From Verrucosispora sp. WMMD573 (GTDB lineage: Bacteria > Actinomycetota > Actinomycetes > Mycobacteriales > Micromonosporaceae), in assembly GCF_027497175.1 (NCBI RefSeq), contig NZ_CP114901.1, positions 4,774,001 through 4,838,000 on the forward strand: DNA of 64,000 bases, given 5' to 3'. How positions within the stretch are numbered: the stretch's first letter is position 1; each line of letters starts with the position of its first letter. Of this stretch, positions 46,812-55,567 are shown piece after piece. The notes beneath the pieces are model-generated. The model was given only the letters and a program-made list of their open reading frames with translations, ran no database searches and was not told the origin of the DNA. Both the position numbers and the translations under genes were made by a program.

Positions 46812-47975
46812 TCATCGAGGACGGGGTGGCGCGGAGTCCGCTGACCGTACTGGCCCGGTCGGGGTCTCCGGCTCGACCACCAGCGGGTGGATCGGGGTGA
46901 CGGTGGGGACGAAGGCGATCACGTCGAAGCTGCCGGCAGGGGTGGGCAGCTCGTAGTAGTGGTCCTCGTCGTGCTCGGCCTGGTAGAGGCCGGAGATCAA
47001 CCGGGTCCGGCACGGCCTGTCGATCCGGTCCGCGAGGTGCCCGGGGACCGAGCGCAGGTCGATGATCCGCTCACCATGGTCGTCGAGCAGCACCGCCTCC
47101 AGTGACGACGCGACGGGGCGCGGGATGTCCGTCGCGGGTATCCGGCCGTGGCCGAAGGTGACGTGGACGGCTGCGTATCCATCGCCCAGCGCGGCCCTGA
47201 GGTGTGCGCCCATCATCGTGTCGCCGTGTGCCGCGACGTGTGCGCTGCCCTCCCAGAACACGACCCGGTCGCCGGTACACCGCAGGTGATCGAGAAGTCG
47301 TTCGGCCGCCGCACGCTCCTCCGAAGCCGCGTCGTACCCGGCGCCGAGGGCGTGCGCGTGGAAGTCGACGATTCCCCCGATCAGCCGTAACGCCTCGTCG
47401 CGCCCCGGGCTGTCGGGCAGCTTGGCGGCCAGGTCGCGGGCGGTGCGGGCGAGTTCCACGAAGGGTACGCCCGGATGGGTGCCGCGCAGGCGTTGGACGT
47501 GCTCACCGTTGTCGTGGGCGGTACGGATGACGGCGAAGATCTCGCCGATCCGCGCCGCGGTCGCCGGTTCCACCGGGTCGAGCAGCGCCACGACCCGGTC
47601 GTAGTCGGCCGGCAGCGTACGCCGCCCGTTGACCGCGATGACGCGTACCGGATCGTCGGGGTGACGCGCGTTGTGCCGGCGCAGCCGGACCAGCGCGTCG
47701 CGCATCTCGGTCGTCCGCCACGGACCCCACGCCTGGCTGAGCGCCGCGTCCAGGTCGACGTCCTCGCCCCGGACGTACCTGTCGTAGAGGTCGCCGACCC
47801 GCTGGTTGTCCAGCAGCGCGACGGTCCGGAAGCCGCGCCGGATCAACTCGTGGGTGGTCTCCTCGACCAGCCGGAAGGTCTCGTTGGCCTCCCGGGTGCT
47901 GGTGCCGAGGCCGACGATGGTGGCCGATTCGACGAGGGAAGCAAGCGTCCGGGCGGACGAAGGGAGATCACTCAT
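46812..47975 (-). CDS. Erythromycin-esterase-family protein with altered catalytic motif
   Basis: This 387-residue cytoplasmic protein starts at ATG 47975. The overall layout follows the EreA/EreC family (VESATIVGLGTSTREANETF, then FRTVALLDN, RVVFWEGSAHVAAHG, and a C-terminal YYELPTPAGSFDVIAFV). In active esterases the first motif is typically GEATHG; here it reads GTSTREA, so the first Glu and catalytic His are absent, although the later His (GSAHVA) remains. Macrolide hydrolysis is therefore doubtful. It is preceded by a SoxR/MerR-type dyad promoter shared with the divergent flavin reductase across the regulator gene. Confidence 0.8.
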   Translation of the reverse strand: MSDLPSSARTLASLVESATIVGLGTSTREANETFRLVEETTHELIRRGFRTVALLDNQRVGDLYDRYVRGEDVDLDAALSQAWGPWRTTEMRDALVRLRRHNARHPDDPVRVIAVNGRRTLPADYDRVVALLDPVEPATAARIGEIFAVIRTAHDNGEHVQRLRGTHPGVPFVELARTARDLAAKLPDSPGRDEALRLIGGIVDFHAHALGAGYDAASEERAAAERLLDHLRCTGDRVVFWEGSAHVAAHGDTMMGAHLRAALGDGYAAVHVTFGHGRIPATDIPRPVASSLEAVLLDDHGERIIDLRSVPGHLADRIDRPCRTRLISGLYQAEHDEDHYYELPTPAGSFDVIAFVPTVTPIHPLVVEPETPTGPVRSADSAPPRPR

Positions 47976-47992
47976 GCCCCCGACGATCGGGG

Positions 47993-48014
47993 TTCAACAT
48001 ATGGTGAAGTCAAG
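47993..48014 (-). promoter_or_regulatory. MerR/SoxR-type promoter of the esterase-like gene
   Basis: On the minus strand TTGACT (-35) is followed at once by the dyad TTCACCATATGTTGAA (one mismatch). This is the arrangement of MerR-family promoters with a long spacer. It nearly duplicates the site at 48461-48481. Confidence 0.7.
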
Positions 48015-48044
48015 TCCGCGACGCATGTCACCTTCGCGGAACGG

Positions 48045-48434
48045 TCACCGTGCGGGATCGTCCCGTCCGATCTCGCACAGCCGGGTGCCCGACTCCATCG
48101 CCGCGAGCTGCGCCTTGAGGTCGCGCACCCGCTCCTCGACCTCGGCCACCAGCCGGTGGGCGACGCCTGCCCACTCGTCCGGTGTCGGATCGGCCGACAG
48201 GGCGGCGAAGAGGGCGGCGATCTCGCGGACACTCAGACCCGCCCGTTGGGCGAGTTTGGCCACCTGGATCCGGCACGCGGCGGACCCGTCGAAACGACGT
48301 TGGTTGCCGGCCGTGCGTACCGCGTTGATGACCCCGTGGCTCTCGTAGAACCGCACGGCGGACGGCGCGACGCCGCTGTCGGCGGCGACCTCACCGACGC
48401 TGAACGTCCGAGGGGAACCCGCGAGCACTGTCAT
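48045..48434 (-). CDS. SoxR-like MerR regulator lacking most iron-sulfur cysteines
   Basis: This 129-residue regulator starts at ATG 48434. The N-terminal winged helix (SVGEVAADSGVAPSAVRFYE, SHGVINAVRTAGNQRRF) and the dimerisation helix follow SoxR closely, including the GNQRR element that contacts the operator. SoxR uses four Cys in its [2Fe-2S] loop; here only Cys120 remains (GTRLCEIGRDDP), so it cannot bind the same cluster. It must sense something else or use a different chemistry. The two dyad promoters flanking it are the expected targets. Confidence 0.88.
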   Translation of the reverse strand: MTVLAGSPRTFSVGEVAADSGVAPSAVRFYESHGVINAVRTAGNQRRFDGSAACRIQVAKLAQRAGLSVREIAALFAALSADPTPDEWAGVAHRLVAEVEERVRDLKAQLAAMESGTRLCEIGRDDPAR

Positions 48435-48460
48435 GGCGGCAGGATAGGCACGCGGGCGAC

Positions 48461-48481
48461 TTGACTTCAACATATGTTGAA
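48461..48481 (+). promoter_or_regulatory. MerR/SoxR-type promoter of the FMN reductase gene
   Basis: TTGACT (48461-48466) overlaps the perfect palindrome TTCAACATATGTTGAA (48466-48481), placing the operator in the spacer as in SoxR- and MerR-controlled promoters. The reductase starts at 48499, which makes the leader very short. The dyad also overlaps the regulator's own upstream region. Confidence 0.75.
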
Positions 48482-48498
48482 CCTGCACGGTCTGGGAC

Positions 48499-49131
48499 AT
48501 GAGTATTTCGACCGACCAGCACAGCAGCTTGTCTCCCACCGCCGGCCTACGGGTGGCCGTGATCTCGGGCAGCGTCCGTAAGGACCGCATGGGCCCGACG
48601 ATCGCCCGCTGGGTCGCCGCCGCCCTGGAACCCGCTGCCGCACCGGGCCCTGCTGCCGTCCTCGACCCTGCTCCGGTCGACCTGATCGACGTGGCCCAGG
48701 TGGAGCTGCCCGACGACAGCCTCCTCTACCCCGGCGGCGGGCCGAAGAGCGAGGTCGCCGACCGGATAGCCACAGCCGACGCGTTCGTGTTCGTCACACC
48801 GGAGTACAACCACAGCTACCCCGCCTCGTTGGAGCGCCTGATCGACTGGCACTACGGCGAGTGGCGGCTCAAGCCCGCGACCATCGTGGCCTACGGCGTC
48901 CACGGCGGGTACGCGGCGATCGAACACCTGCGCGGCGTCCTTGCCGAACTCAGCGTGGTGACCACCCGCCGGGCCCTGGGTTTACGGGCGCCGTGGACGT
49001 CGCTGGACGGTCAGGGCCGCTACACACCGGACGCGGAGTTCTCCCGTGGACTGACCGCGAGCCTGGCCGAACTGCGCTGGTGGGCGGAGGTGCTGGCCGA
49101 CGCCCGTCGGGACCGCACCCCGCCCACCTGA
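48499..49131 (+). CDS. NAD(P)H-dependent FMN reductase
   Basis: This 210-residue flavodoxin-like enzyme starts at ATG 48499. It begins its fold with LRVAVISGSVRKDRMGPTIA, which holds the FMN phosphate, and contains FVFVTPEYNHSYPASLERLID and the AYGVHGGYAAIEHLR loop. It reduces quinones, azo compounds or free flavin with NAD(P)H. The MerR/SoxR-type promoter directly upstream suggests induction by redox-active or toxic compounds. Confidence 0.92.
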   Translation: MSISTDQHSSLSPTAGLRVAVISGSVRKDRMGPTIARWVAAALEPAAAPGPAAVLDPAPVDLIDVAQVELPDDSLLYPGGGPKSEVADRIATADAFVFVTPEYNHSYPASLERLIDWHYGEWRLKPATIVAYGVHGGYAAIEHLRGVLAELSVVTTRRALGLRAPWTSLDGQGRYTPDAEFSRGLTASLAELRWWAEVLADARRDRTPPT

Positions 49132-49183
49132 CCTGACCGGCTCGGACGCGACCGGCTCGGACGTGGCCGTGCCGCCGGGCCGG

Positions 49184-49312
49184 TCAGCCGGTGACCAGCG
49201 GGTCGTGGACCCGGCCGAGGTACAGCGGCACGCCGGTGACCCGGTCGTGGATGACGTACAGGAACGGCCGGTTCACGAAGAGCTGCGGTCCCTGCGGTGG
49301 GGGCACGTCCAT
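49184..49312 (-). pseudogene. Serpin C-terminal remnant
   Basis: These 42 codons (ATG 49312 to TGA 49184) encode LFVNRPFLYVIHDRVTGVPL followed by YLGRVHDP, the conserved last strands of serpin protease inhibitors. An in-frame TAG stands about 40 bp upstream, and neither the reactive-centre loop nor the body is present. It is the residue of a deleted serpin gene. Confidence 0.7.
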
Positions 49313-49372
49313 CACTGAAGCCCGTCGATCCGCTGATCCGGGAACACTCTAAGTAACGCGGTACGGAGTCGG

Positions 49373-51313
49373 TTACCCGGCACCCCGATCATCGTCACTC
49401 GGCTCATAGTGGACTTCGACGGTGCGGGTCGGTCTCACCAGACCGGCCAGGAACTCGCGCGTATCGGGGTCGACCGAGTGGATGATCGTCCCGCGCATAC
49501 CGCGGGTCAGCAGCACCTTGTAGGTGTTGCGGATCAGCCGGTCAGCCTCGTCGTCGCTCACGGCTTTGCGGCTCCGCAATGCTGGGTCTGTCGACTCGCC
49601 CCGCCGGGTCACCAGTCGGCCGTCGCGTGCCACCAGGTCGGGGCCGATGATGACGCCGGACCAGTCGTACTCGAAGCCCTGGGCGGTGTAGACGCAGCCC
49701 ACCTGGTCGAAGCCGTTCGGATCGGTGGCCCAGAAGGCGCTACCGGGAGCATCACCAACGCTGCGATCGCTCTTGACGTTCCAGGGTCGGGCCCACTCGC
49801 CGACCACTACGTCCGGCACCAGGGTGCCGTCGGGTCGAGGGTCGCTCCACGGCCAGCAGTAGCCGGCCGACATCCGGGCCGTCTGTCCCGGCTCACCGAC
49901 AGCGCCCGGCGGGCGTTGACGCGCCCGCAGGAACGCCTCCATCTGCGTGGGGGACTCCGCCAGCCGCAGATCGAACCGTCCGTCGCCGGCCCACACGGTC
50001 GGTCCATCGCCGTCGAGGCCGAGCAAGGTGAGCACCCAGTCCTCGTACGCCGCGCTGCCGCCACACCGGAACTGGTCGTGCAGGGCGACGACCTCGACCT
50101 CCAGGCCCAGCTTCTCGGCGTACGCCGAGATGACCTCGACGTTTCCCAGCTCCCCCGGTTTCACCACCTGATGCTCATCGAGCAGGAAGACCGGGACGCG
50201 CGCTGTCGAAATCAGTTCGTCCAACTGGGGCCTTGCCCGGTCCCGCCGAGCCTTGGGTGTGTACCGGTTGACGGAGGTTTCCCGGATCCGGTGTGCCTCG
50301 TCGCAGAGCAGCACCTCGATGTCGTTGGCCCCGGCGTCCATGAAGCTGTTGAAGTACTTGAACATCCCCTGGAGCCGGGTCGAACCGCGACCGGCGTAGC
50401 GCCGCAGTGTCTGCGTGAACGCGCGCGAACCGGTGGCGTGCAGCACGGTCCGACCCTGACGGGCCAGTTCACCCATCACCGACAGGGCGATGACGCTCTT
50501 GCCGCTGCCCGGTCCGCCGGCCACCACCACTGCCCGCTTTCGGTTTGCCTTCCGGGCCCGCTCGACCGCGTGCAGCACCAATTCGTACGCCACGTGCTGC
50601 TCGTCGATCAGGGTGAACTGTGGCCGGTCCTTGAGTTCCTGCGCGGCGTACCGCAGCAGGTGCCGACTGGGTTTGACGGTGCTGGTGAGGAATCGATCGG
50701 CTGCGGTCGCGCCGGATTTCGGCGCGAACCGCGACTGAAGATAAGTGAGCCACTGGCCACGGCGCTGCCTGGTGAACAGCCGACTCTGGTCGGTGACTGG
50801 CCGGTCGAGCAGATCGGTGATGTCACGGTCGGCGGCGTTGTGCAGGTAGGCGGCCCCGTGTAGCGGATACCGCTCGCGGCCCAGGATGCCGAGAAAGTCG
50901 GTGAGATACTGGCAGTAGTCGGCGACCTGCGCACCGGGATGCAGTAGTGGTCCACGCGCATGCTCGACCGCGACCAGGGTGTCGGATTCCTCGTACGCGG
51001 TGGCGTAGGACCACTGCTTCAGCTCGACGACCAAGTAGGAGTCATCTCCGCTACCGGGATCAACGCCGACGAGCACCGCGTCGATGCGTCGGCTGGTCAG
51101 GGGCAGTTGGTACTCGACCAGCACCTCCACCTGGTCGAGGCCCGCGTCGGCGAGATCCTGTGCCAGCATCGGCAGGCTGTTCATCCAGGACCGCCGCTCT
51201 GCCGGGCTCACGCCGTGACGGGTCGACCACAGGTGCTCGGCGACGCGGTCGGCGAGGGTGCCGTCAGTGGCCAGACGCAACAGATTGGCGGCGGACGTCC
51301 GAAACGCCGACAT
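49373..51313 (-). CDS. PD-(D/E)XK nuclease-DUF2075 helicase/ATPase
   Basis: This 646-residue protein starts at ATG 51313 with GGGGG nine bases upstream (GTG 51319 possible). Residues 1-215 contain RRIDAVLVGV and, 15 residues on, YLVVELKQW, the Asp...Glu-x-Lys pattern of PD-(D/E)XK nucleases. Residues 260-625 are the DUF2075 P-loop ATPase: VVAGGPGSGKSVIAL, Walker B LLCDEAHRIRE, a second acidic motif FLLDEHQVV, HDQFRCGG, and the terminal superfamily 1 motif RNTYKVLLTRGMRGTI. Such nuclease-helicases occur in phage defence. A MazG-like gene lies upstream on the same strand. Confidence 0.85.
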   Translation of the reverse strand: MSAFRTSAANLLRLATDGTLADRVAEHLWSTRHGVSPAERRSWMNSLPMLAQDLADAGLDQVEVLVEYQLPLTSRRIDAVLVGVDPGSGDDSYLVVELKQWSYATAYEESDTLVAVEHARGPLLHPGAQVADYCQYLTDFLGILGRERYPLHGAAYLHNAADRDITDLLDRPVTDQSRLFTRQRRGQWLTYLQSRFAPKSGATAADRFLTSTVKPSRHLLRYAAQELKDRPQFTLIDEQHVAYELVLHAVERARKANRKRAVVVAGGPGSGKSVIALSVMGELARQGRTVLHATGSRAFTQTLRRYAGRGSTRLQGMFKYFNSFMDAGANDIEVLLCDEAHRIRETSVNRYTPKARRDRARPQLDELISTARVPVFLLDEHQVVKPGELGNVEVISAYAEKLGLEVEVVALHDQFRCGGSAAYEDWVLTLLGLDGDGPTVWAGDGRFDLRLAESPTQMEAFLRARQRPPGAVGEPGQTARMSAGYCWPWSDPRPDGTLVPDVVVGEWARPWNVKSDRSVGDAPGSAFWATDPNGFDQVGCVYTAQGFEYDWSGVIIGPDLVARDGRLVTRRGESTDPALRSRKAVSDDEADRLIRNTYKVLLTRGMRGTIIHSVDPDTREFLAGLVRPTRTVEVHYEPSDDDRGAG

Positions 51314-51433
51314 TGGCACTTGCCCCCAGGCAGCACGATGTGATCGTGCGGATGGGGGGCATATCCGTGCACCGGAAGCCCGTCGGACCGCTTGGCTCTG
51401 AGCACCTTACCGAGTCGGATCGGGGATTGGTGG

Positions 51434-51817
51434 CTAGCCGGTGCGGTCGGCCGAAGGAGCCTTGGCCGCAGATCCGTACGAGCGCTCGACTGGGTAACGC
51501 CGCGCCGCCTCGGTCAACTTGTCGGTGGCGGCGGCCAGCGGATCGACGCCCAGGATGTCGCTCAGGCGGGCAAGGTAGATCATGACGTCGCCGATCTCGG
51601 CGCGCACCCGGGCACCGTGCTCGGGATCGGCCATCACCTGCGCGGATTCCTCCGGTGTGAGCCACTGCAACTCCGCCAACAGCTCGCCCACCTCACCGGC
51701 GAGCGCCATCGCCAGGTTCTTCGGCGTATGGAACCGCTGCCAGTCCCGCTCATCGGCGAACCGGCGCAGCCGGTGCACCAGGTCCGCCAACCTCGGGTCG
51801 TTCGGTTCGTTCTCCAC
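51434..51817 (-). CDS. MazG-like nucleotide pyrophosphohydrolase
   Basis: This 127-residue all-alpha NTP pyrophosphatase resembles iMazG/DCTPP1. The metal site is made by Glu42 and Glu45 (GEVGELLAELQW) and Glu74 and Asp77 (EIGDVMIYLARL). It would hydrolyse (d)NTPs such as dCTP or modified nucleotides to monophosphate and pyrophosphate. GTG 51817 is the most family-like start, although its ribosome site is poor. It precedes the nuclease-helicase gene by 120 bp; a nucleotide-depleting enzyme beside a nuclease-helicase suggests a shared defence role. Confidence 0.85.
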   Translation of the reverse strand: MENEPNDPRLADLVHRLRRFADERDWQRFHTPKNLAMALAGEVGELLAELQWLTPEESAQVMADPEHGARVRAEIGDVMIYLARLSDILGVDPLAAATDKLTEAARRYPVERSYGSAAKAPSADRTG

Positions 51818-51951
51818 GGAGGCGAACCCTACCGCCGCCAGCTCACCTGCCGACTTCGACCGGGCCGGTGAGTGCCACCCGTGCCCGGCGTCGCGATCCG
51901 GCCTCCGGCGCGCTCCAGAGTTCTGTCGGACCGGTGCCATAGCGTGGGGCG

Positions 51952-52344
51952 ATGACCGACATGGTGGCGATCGTCCGGCGGGCGTGCCTGCGTCTTCCTG
52001 AGGTCAGCGAGCGGCTGAGTCACGGCACCCCGACCTGGTTCGTCCGGGGCAGGAGGTCGTTCGCCACCGTCTGGCCGGACGGCCACCACCAGGACGACTT
52101 CGCCCATCTCTGGTGTGCCGCCCCGCCGGGTGCCGCCGCCGAGCTGATCGCGGAGAATCCGCAGACCTACTTTCGCCCGCCCTACGTGGGGCATCGCGGT
52201 TGGGTCGGCGTACGCCTCGACACGGGCATCGGCGAGGCCGAGCTGGCCGAGGTCATCGAGGACGGCTACCGGACGGTCGCGCCGCGGACCCTACTCGTCC
52301 AGCTCGACGAACGGCATCCTCCGGCGGCCCCGCCGTCGCCCTGA
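51952..52344 (+). CDS. MmcQ/YjbR-family protein
   Basis: This 130-residue protein starts at ATG 51952. It has the CyaY-like fold motifs of the family: RLPEVSERLSHGTPTWFVRG near the start, FRPPYVGHRGWVGVRLDTG in the middle, and a terminal EVIEDGYRTVAPRTL helix. Members are often called DNA-binding, but the function is not established. It is divergent from the MazG-like gene. Confidence 0.88.
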   Translation: MTDMVAIVRRACLRLPEVSERLSHGTPTWFVRGRRSFATVWPDGHHQDDFAHLWCAAPPGAAAELIAENPQTYFRPPYVGHRGWVGVRLDTGIGEAELAEVIEDGYRTVAPRTLLVQLDERHPPAAPPSP

Positions 52345-52422
52345 CGGTGCCGTAGCCATGTGTCGGCGGCACCCGGCGTCGAGCCGAGAGCAGTTGAAGA
52401 TCAATACCACTTGGGAGAGAGT

Positions 52423-53025
52423 GTGTCGGGTCGGTTCGTGTACTGGATGAACGTGTCTGTCGATCTGCGGATCGAGCGCGCCCTGAATGAGCAGGGCGGC
52501 GGCGACTGGATGCGCATCGGGGAGTCGTTGCACCGGGAGTTCAACGCGCGGGCGCGGGCGATGTCGCTCATGATCGAGGGCCGCACCATCTACGAGACGA
52601 TGGAGGCGTTCTGGCCGGGTGCACGGGGTGACGAATCCCTGCCGGCTTTCCTGCGTGAGTACGGCGAGATCTGGACGTCGATGCCCAAGGTCCTGGTCTC
52701 GCGCACCCGTGACAGCGCCGGGCACAACACCCGGGTCATCGGCGGGGACGACGCGATCGAGCAGCTCGGACGGCTGCGGGAGCAGACCGACGGCGACATC
52801 GGAGTCGGCGGCGCAACCCTGGCGACCGGTCTGCTGCGGGCGCGGCTACTCGACGAGCTTCTGCTCTTCACCCACCCTGTCGTGCTCGGCACCGGCCGGC
52901 CGTTGTTCGACGCACACGACGAACCGGTCGAGTTGGACCTGATCGAGCAGGCGTCGTTCGATCAGGGTGTGACGATGCACCGGTACGCGGTCCGGAACGC
53001 CCGCGAAGCCGGCCCGGTCGCCTGA
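52423..53025 (+). CDS. Dihydrofolate reductase-like (RibD C-terminal) protein
   Basis: This 200-residue protein starts at GTG 52423 with GGGAGA five bases upstream. It opens with RFVYWMNVSVDLRIE and contains MIEGRTIYETMEAFW, KVLVSRT and DIGVGGATLATGLL, the NADPH-binding glycine motif of DHFR/RibD folds, then LLLFTHPVVLGTGRPLF. It is a stand-alone reductase of unknown substrate, common in actinobacteria. Confidence 0.9.
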   Translation: MSGRFVYWMNVSVDLRIERALNEQGGGDWMRIGESLHREFNARARAMSLMIEGRTIYETMEAFWPGARGDESLPAFLREYGEIWTSMPKVLVSRTRDSAGHNTRVIGGDDAIEQLGRLREQTDGDIGVGGATLATGLLRARLLDELLLFTHPVVLGTGRPLFDAHDEPVELDLIEQASFDQGVTMHRYAVRNAREAGPVA

Positions 53026-53415
53026 CGGGCCACGCCGAGCCGTCGATCCCACCTTCACCGCCCTCCGGCCCCGGGACCCACCGGCGGCCTGAGGGCGGTT
53101 TCTCCTGCGTGGAAGTTGCTTTCGCTACCAGAGTCGAAAGTTCGCCTGGATCCGGCAGAAGCCATAGACACATCGACATCACTTTTGTTAACTTCAGCCC
53201 GGATGTTACGACGGGATGAACCGCCGCCGGGGCCAGCGCCTCGATCGTGACTTCCGATGGCCCTCGGACACCTCTACCCCAACTCCCAGTTCCCGCGCCC
53301 GCGTCGCCCCCCGGCGATTCAGCGGGCCACTCGGTGCTGCCCGACACCCGGAGGAGAAGCCCAGAACCCGTACGTCCCGATCTGCCCGACCCGTCCTCAC
53401 ACATAGGAGAGGCAG
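53026..53415 (+). promoter_or_regulatory. Upstream region of the sugar dehydrogenase operon
   Basis: These 390 bp contain no supported gene. CTTTCG (53119-53124) and CGAAAG (53135-53140) form an inverted pair related to the CGAAACTTTCG type of sugar-regulator site. An AT-richer patch with TTTTGTTAACTTC follows at about 53183-53195. They may hold the promoter and operator of the dehydrogenase operon. The call rests on motif shape only. Confidence 0.35.
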
Positions 53416-55548
53416 TTGAAGAGACGATTCGCGCTCGCCGTGGCGGGCCTGACGACCATCACGCTCGTCGCCCCGCCCGCCAGCTCGATGGCCGCGCCGA
53501 CCAACCCCACGGCCGCGCCCGGCACCACCAGTCCCCCACCTGACACGGCCTTCCAGAAGGTCACCCTCAACGACCGCCCCGGCGAGCCGATGGACCTCGC
53601 CGTGCTGCCCGACGGCCGGGTGCTGCACGTGACCCGCGCCGGGGTGGTGTGGCTGCACAACCCCGACACCGGCCGCAACACGATCGCCGCCACCCTCGAC
53701 GTCTACCAGCACGACGAGGAGGGCCTGCAGAACGTCGCCGTCGACCCGAACTTCGGTCGACGCGGCAACAACTGGGTCTACCTGTACTACTCGCCGCCGA
53801 TGGACACTCCGGTCGACGACCCGTCCACACCGGACGTCAACGAGGGCGACGCGCCCGCCTGGGGCTCCGAGGAGGAACTCGCGCCATTCCAGGGCGTCAT
53901 CCGACTGTCCCGGTTCCGGCTGGTCAAGGACACCCTGGACCTGCGCACCGAGCAGCGGATCATCGACGTGCCGGTGGACCGGGGCATCTGCTGCCACGTC
54001 GGCGGGGACATCGTCTTCGACGCCAAGGGCAACCTGTACCTGTCCACCGGCGACGACACGAACCCGTTCGAGTCCGGCGGGTACGCCCCGATCGACGAGC
54101 GGCCCGGCCGCAATCCGGCGTACGACGCGCAGCGCACCAGCGCCAACACCAACGACCTACGCGGCAAGATCCTCCGGATCAGGGTCGGCGCCGACGGCAG
54201 GTACACCATCCCCAAGGGCAACCTGTTCAAGCCCGGCACCCGGGGCACCCGCCCCGAGATCTACCTGATGGGTCTGCGCAACCCGTTCCGGATCGAACTG
54301 GATCGCAAGACCAACGACCTGTACGTCGCCGACTACTCACCCGACGCCGGCCAGCCCGACCCGCTGCGCGGACCGGCGGGTCACGGCAAATGGTTCGTGG
54401 CGCGTAAGGCCGGTAATCACGGCTGGCCCTACTGCATCACCCCGCAACTGCCATACCGGGACTACGACTTCGCCACCGAGGAGTCCGGTGCGGAGTTCGA
54501 CTGCACGGCGCCGGTCAACGAGTCGCCGAACAACACCGGGCTGCGGAAGCTGCCCGCGCCGCAGCAGCCGGACGTGTGGTACAGCTACGGTGTCTCTCCG
54601 GAGTTCCCGGAGCTGGGCACCGGCGGCATCGGCCCGATGGCCGGGCCCGCGTACCGCTTCGACCGGTCGACCACCCGGGGCCGCAACCCGGTGGCGTGGC
54701 CGGCGTACTACGACGGCAAGCCGCTGTTCTACGAGTGGACCCGGGACTACGTGAAGGCGTTCCAGCTGGACCGGCGCGGCAAGCTCGACGGGATCGAGCC
54801 GGTGCTGCCCTCGGTCGTCTTCGACAACCCGATGGACCTGGAGTTCGGCCCCGACGGTGCGCTCTACGTCCTTGAGTACGGTGACGGTTTCTTCAGCGAG
54901 AACCCGGAGGCGCAGGTGGCCCGGATCGACTTCATCGGTCGGGACGGCAACCGCAGCCCGATTCCGGCGGTCTCGGCCAGCCAGACCGCGGGTCTGGCCC
55001 CGCTGACGGTGGAGTTCTCCAGCGAGGGCACCACCGATCCGGACGGCGACCGACTGCGCTACGAGTGGTACCTGGACGACGACGACCGGGTCGACTCGCG
55101 GTCGGCGAACCCGACGTTCACCTACCGCGAGAACGGCAGCTACGACGCGACGCTCAAGGTGACCGACCGGAAGGGACGCTCGGCGTCGGCGTCGGTGCGG
55201 GTCGTGGTCGGCAACGCGGTGCCGGTGGTCGAGCTGGTCGCACCGGTCGAGGGCCAACCCTTCGCCTTCGGCGACACCATTCAGTACGAGGTACGGGTGA
55301 CCGACGACCAGCCGGTGGACTGTGCCCGGGTCAGCGTGACCTACATCCTCGGCCACGACGACCACGGCCACCCGCAGACCACCGCGAACGGCTGCACCGG
55401 GTCGATCCTGACCACTGTCCCGTCGGGGCACGACCCGGAGACGGACAACCTGTCCGCCGTGTTCGTCGCCTCCTACACCGACCCGGGTGACGACGGGCTG
55501 CCGCCGCTGACCGGGACCGACCAGGTCGTGCTCGTACCCGGCGTGTAG
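53416..55548 (+). CDS. Secreted PQQ-dependent sugar dehydrogenase-like protein with PKD domain
   Basis: This 710-residue exported protein starts at TTG 53416 with AGGAGA upstream. The signal ends about residue 27. Residues 45-515 form a six-bladed glucose/sorbosone dehydrogenase propeller (PMDLAVLPDGRVLHVTRAG, EEGLQNVAVDPNF, HVGGDIVFDAKGNLYLSTGD, LRNPFRIELDR). Residues about 520-600 are a PKD domain (DPDGDRLRYEWYLDDDDRVD), and a further beta domain follows. It would oxidise sugars at the cell surface with PQQ or a similar cofactor. The next gene, a sugar isomerase-like protein, is 19 bp away. Confidence 0.9.
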   Translation: MKRRFALAVAGLTTITLVAPPASSMAAPTNPTAAPGTTSPPPDTAFQKVTLNDRPGEPMDLAVLPDGRVLHVTRAGVVWLHNPDTGRNTIAATLDVYQHDEEGLQNVAVDPNFGRRGNNWVYLYYSPPMDTPVDDPSTPDVNEGDAPAWGSEEELAPFQGVIRLSRFRLVKDTLDLRTEQRIIDVPVDRGICCHVGGDIVFDAKGNLYLSTGDDTNPFESGGYAPIDERPGRNPAYDAQRTSANTNDLRGKILRIRVGADGRYTIPKGNLFKPGTRGTRPEIYLMGLRNPFRIELDRKTNDLYVADYSPDAGQPDPLRGPAGHGKWFVARKAGNHGWPYCITPQLPYRDYDFATEESGAEFDCTAPVNESPNNTGLRKLPAPQQPDVWYSYGVSPEFPELGTGGIGPMAGPAYRFDRSTTRGRNPVAWPAYYDGKPLFYEWTRDYVKAFQLDRRGKLDGIEPVLPSVVFDNPMDLEFGPDGALYVLEYGDGFFSENPEAQVARIDFIGRDGNRSPIPAVSASQTAGLAPLTVEFSSEGTTDPDGDRLRYEWYLDDDDRVDSRSANPTFTYRENGSYDATLKVTDRKGRSASASVRVVVGNAVPVVELVAPVEGQPFAFGDTIQYEVRVTDDQPVDCARVSVTYILGHDDHGHPQTTANGCTGSILTTVPSGHDPETDNLSAVFVASYTDPGDDGLPPLTGTDQVVLVPGV

Positions 55549-55567
55549 ACCCACGAGAGGAGTCATC

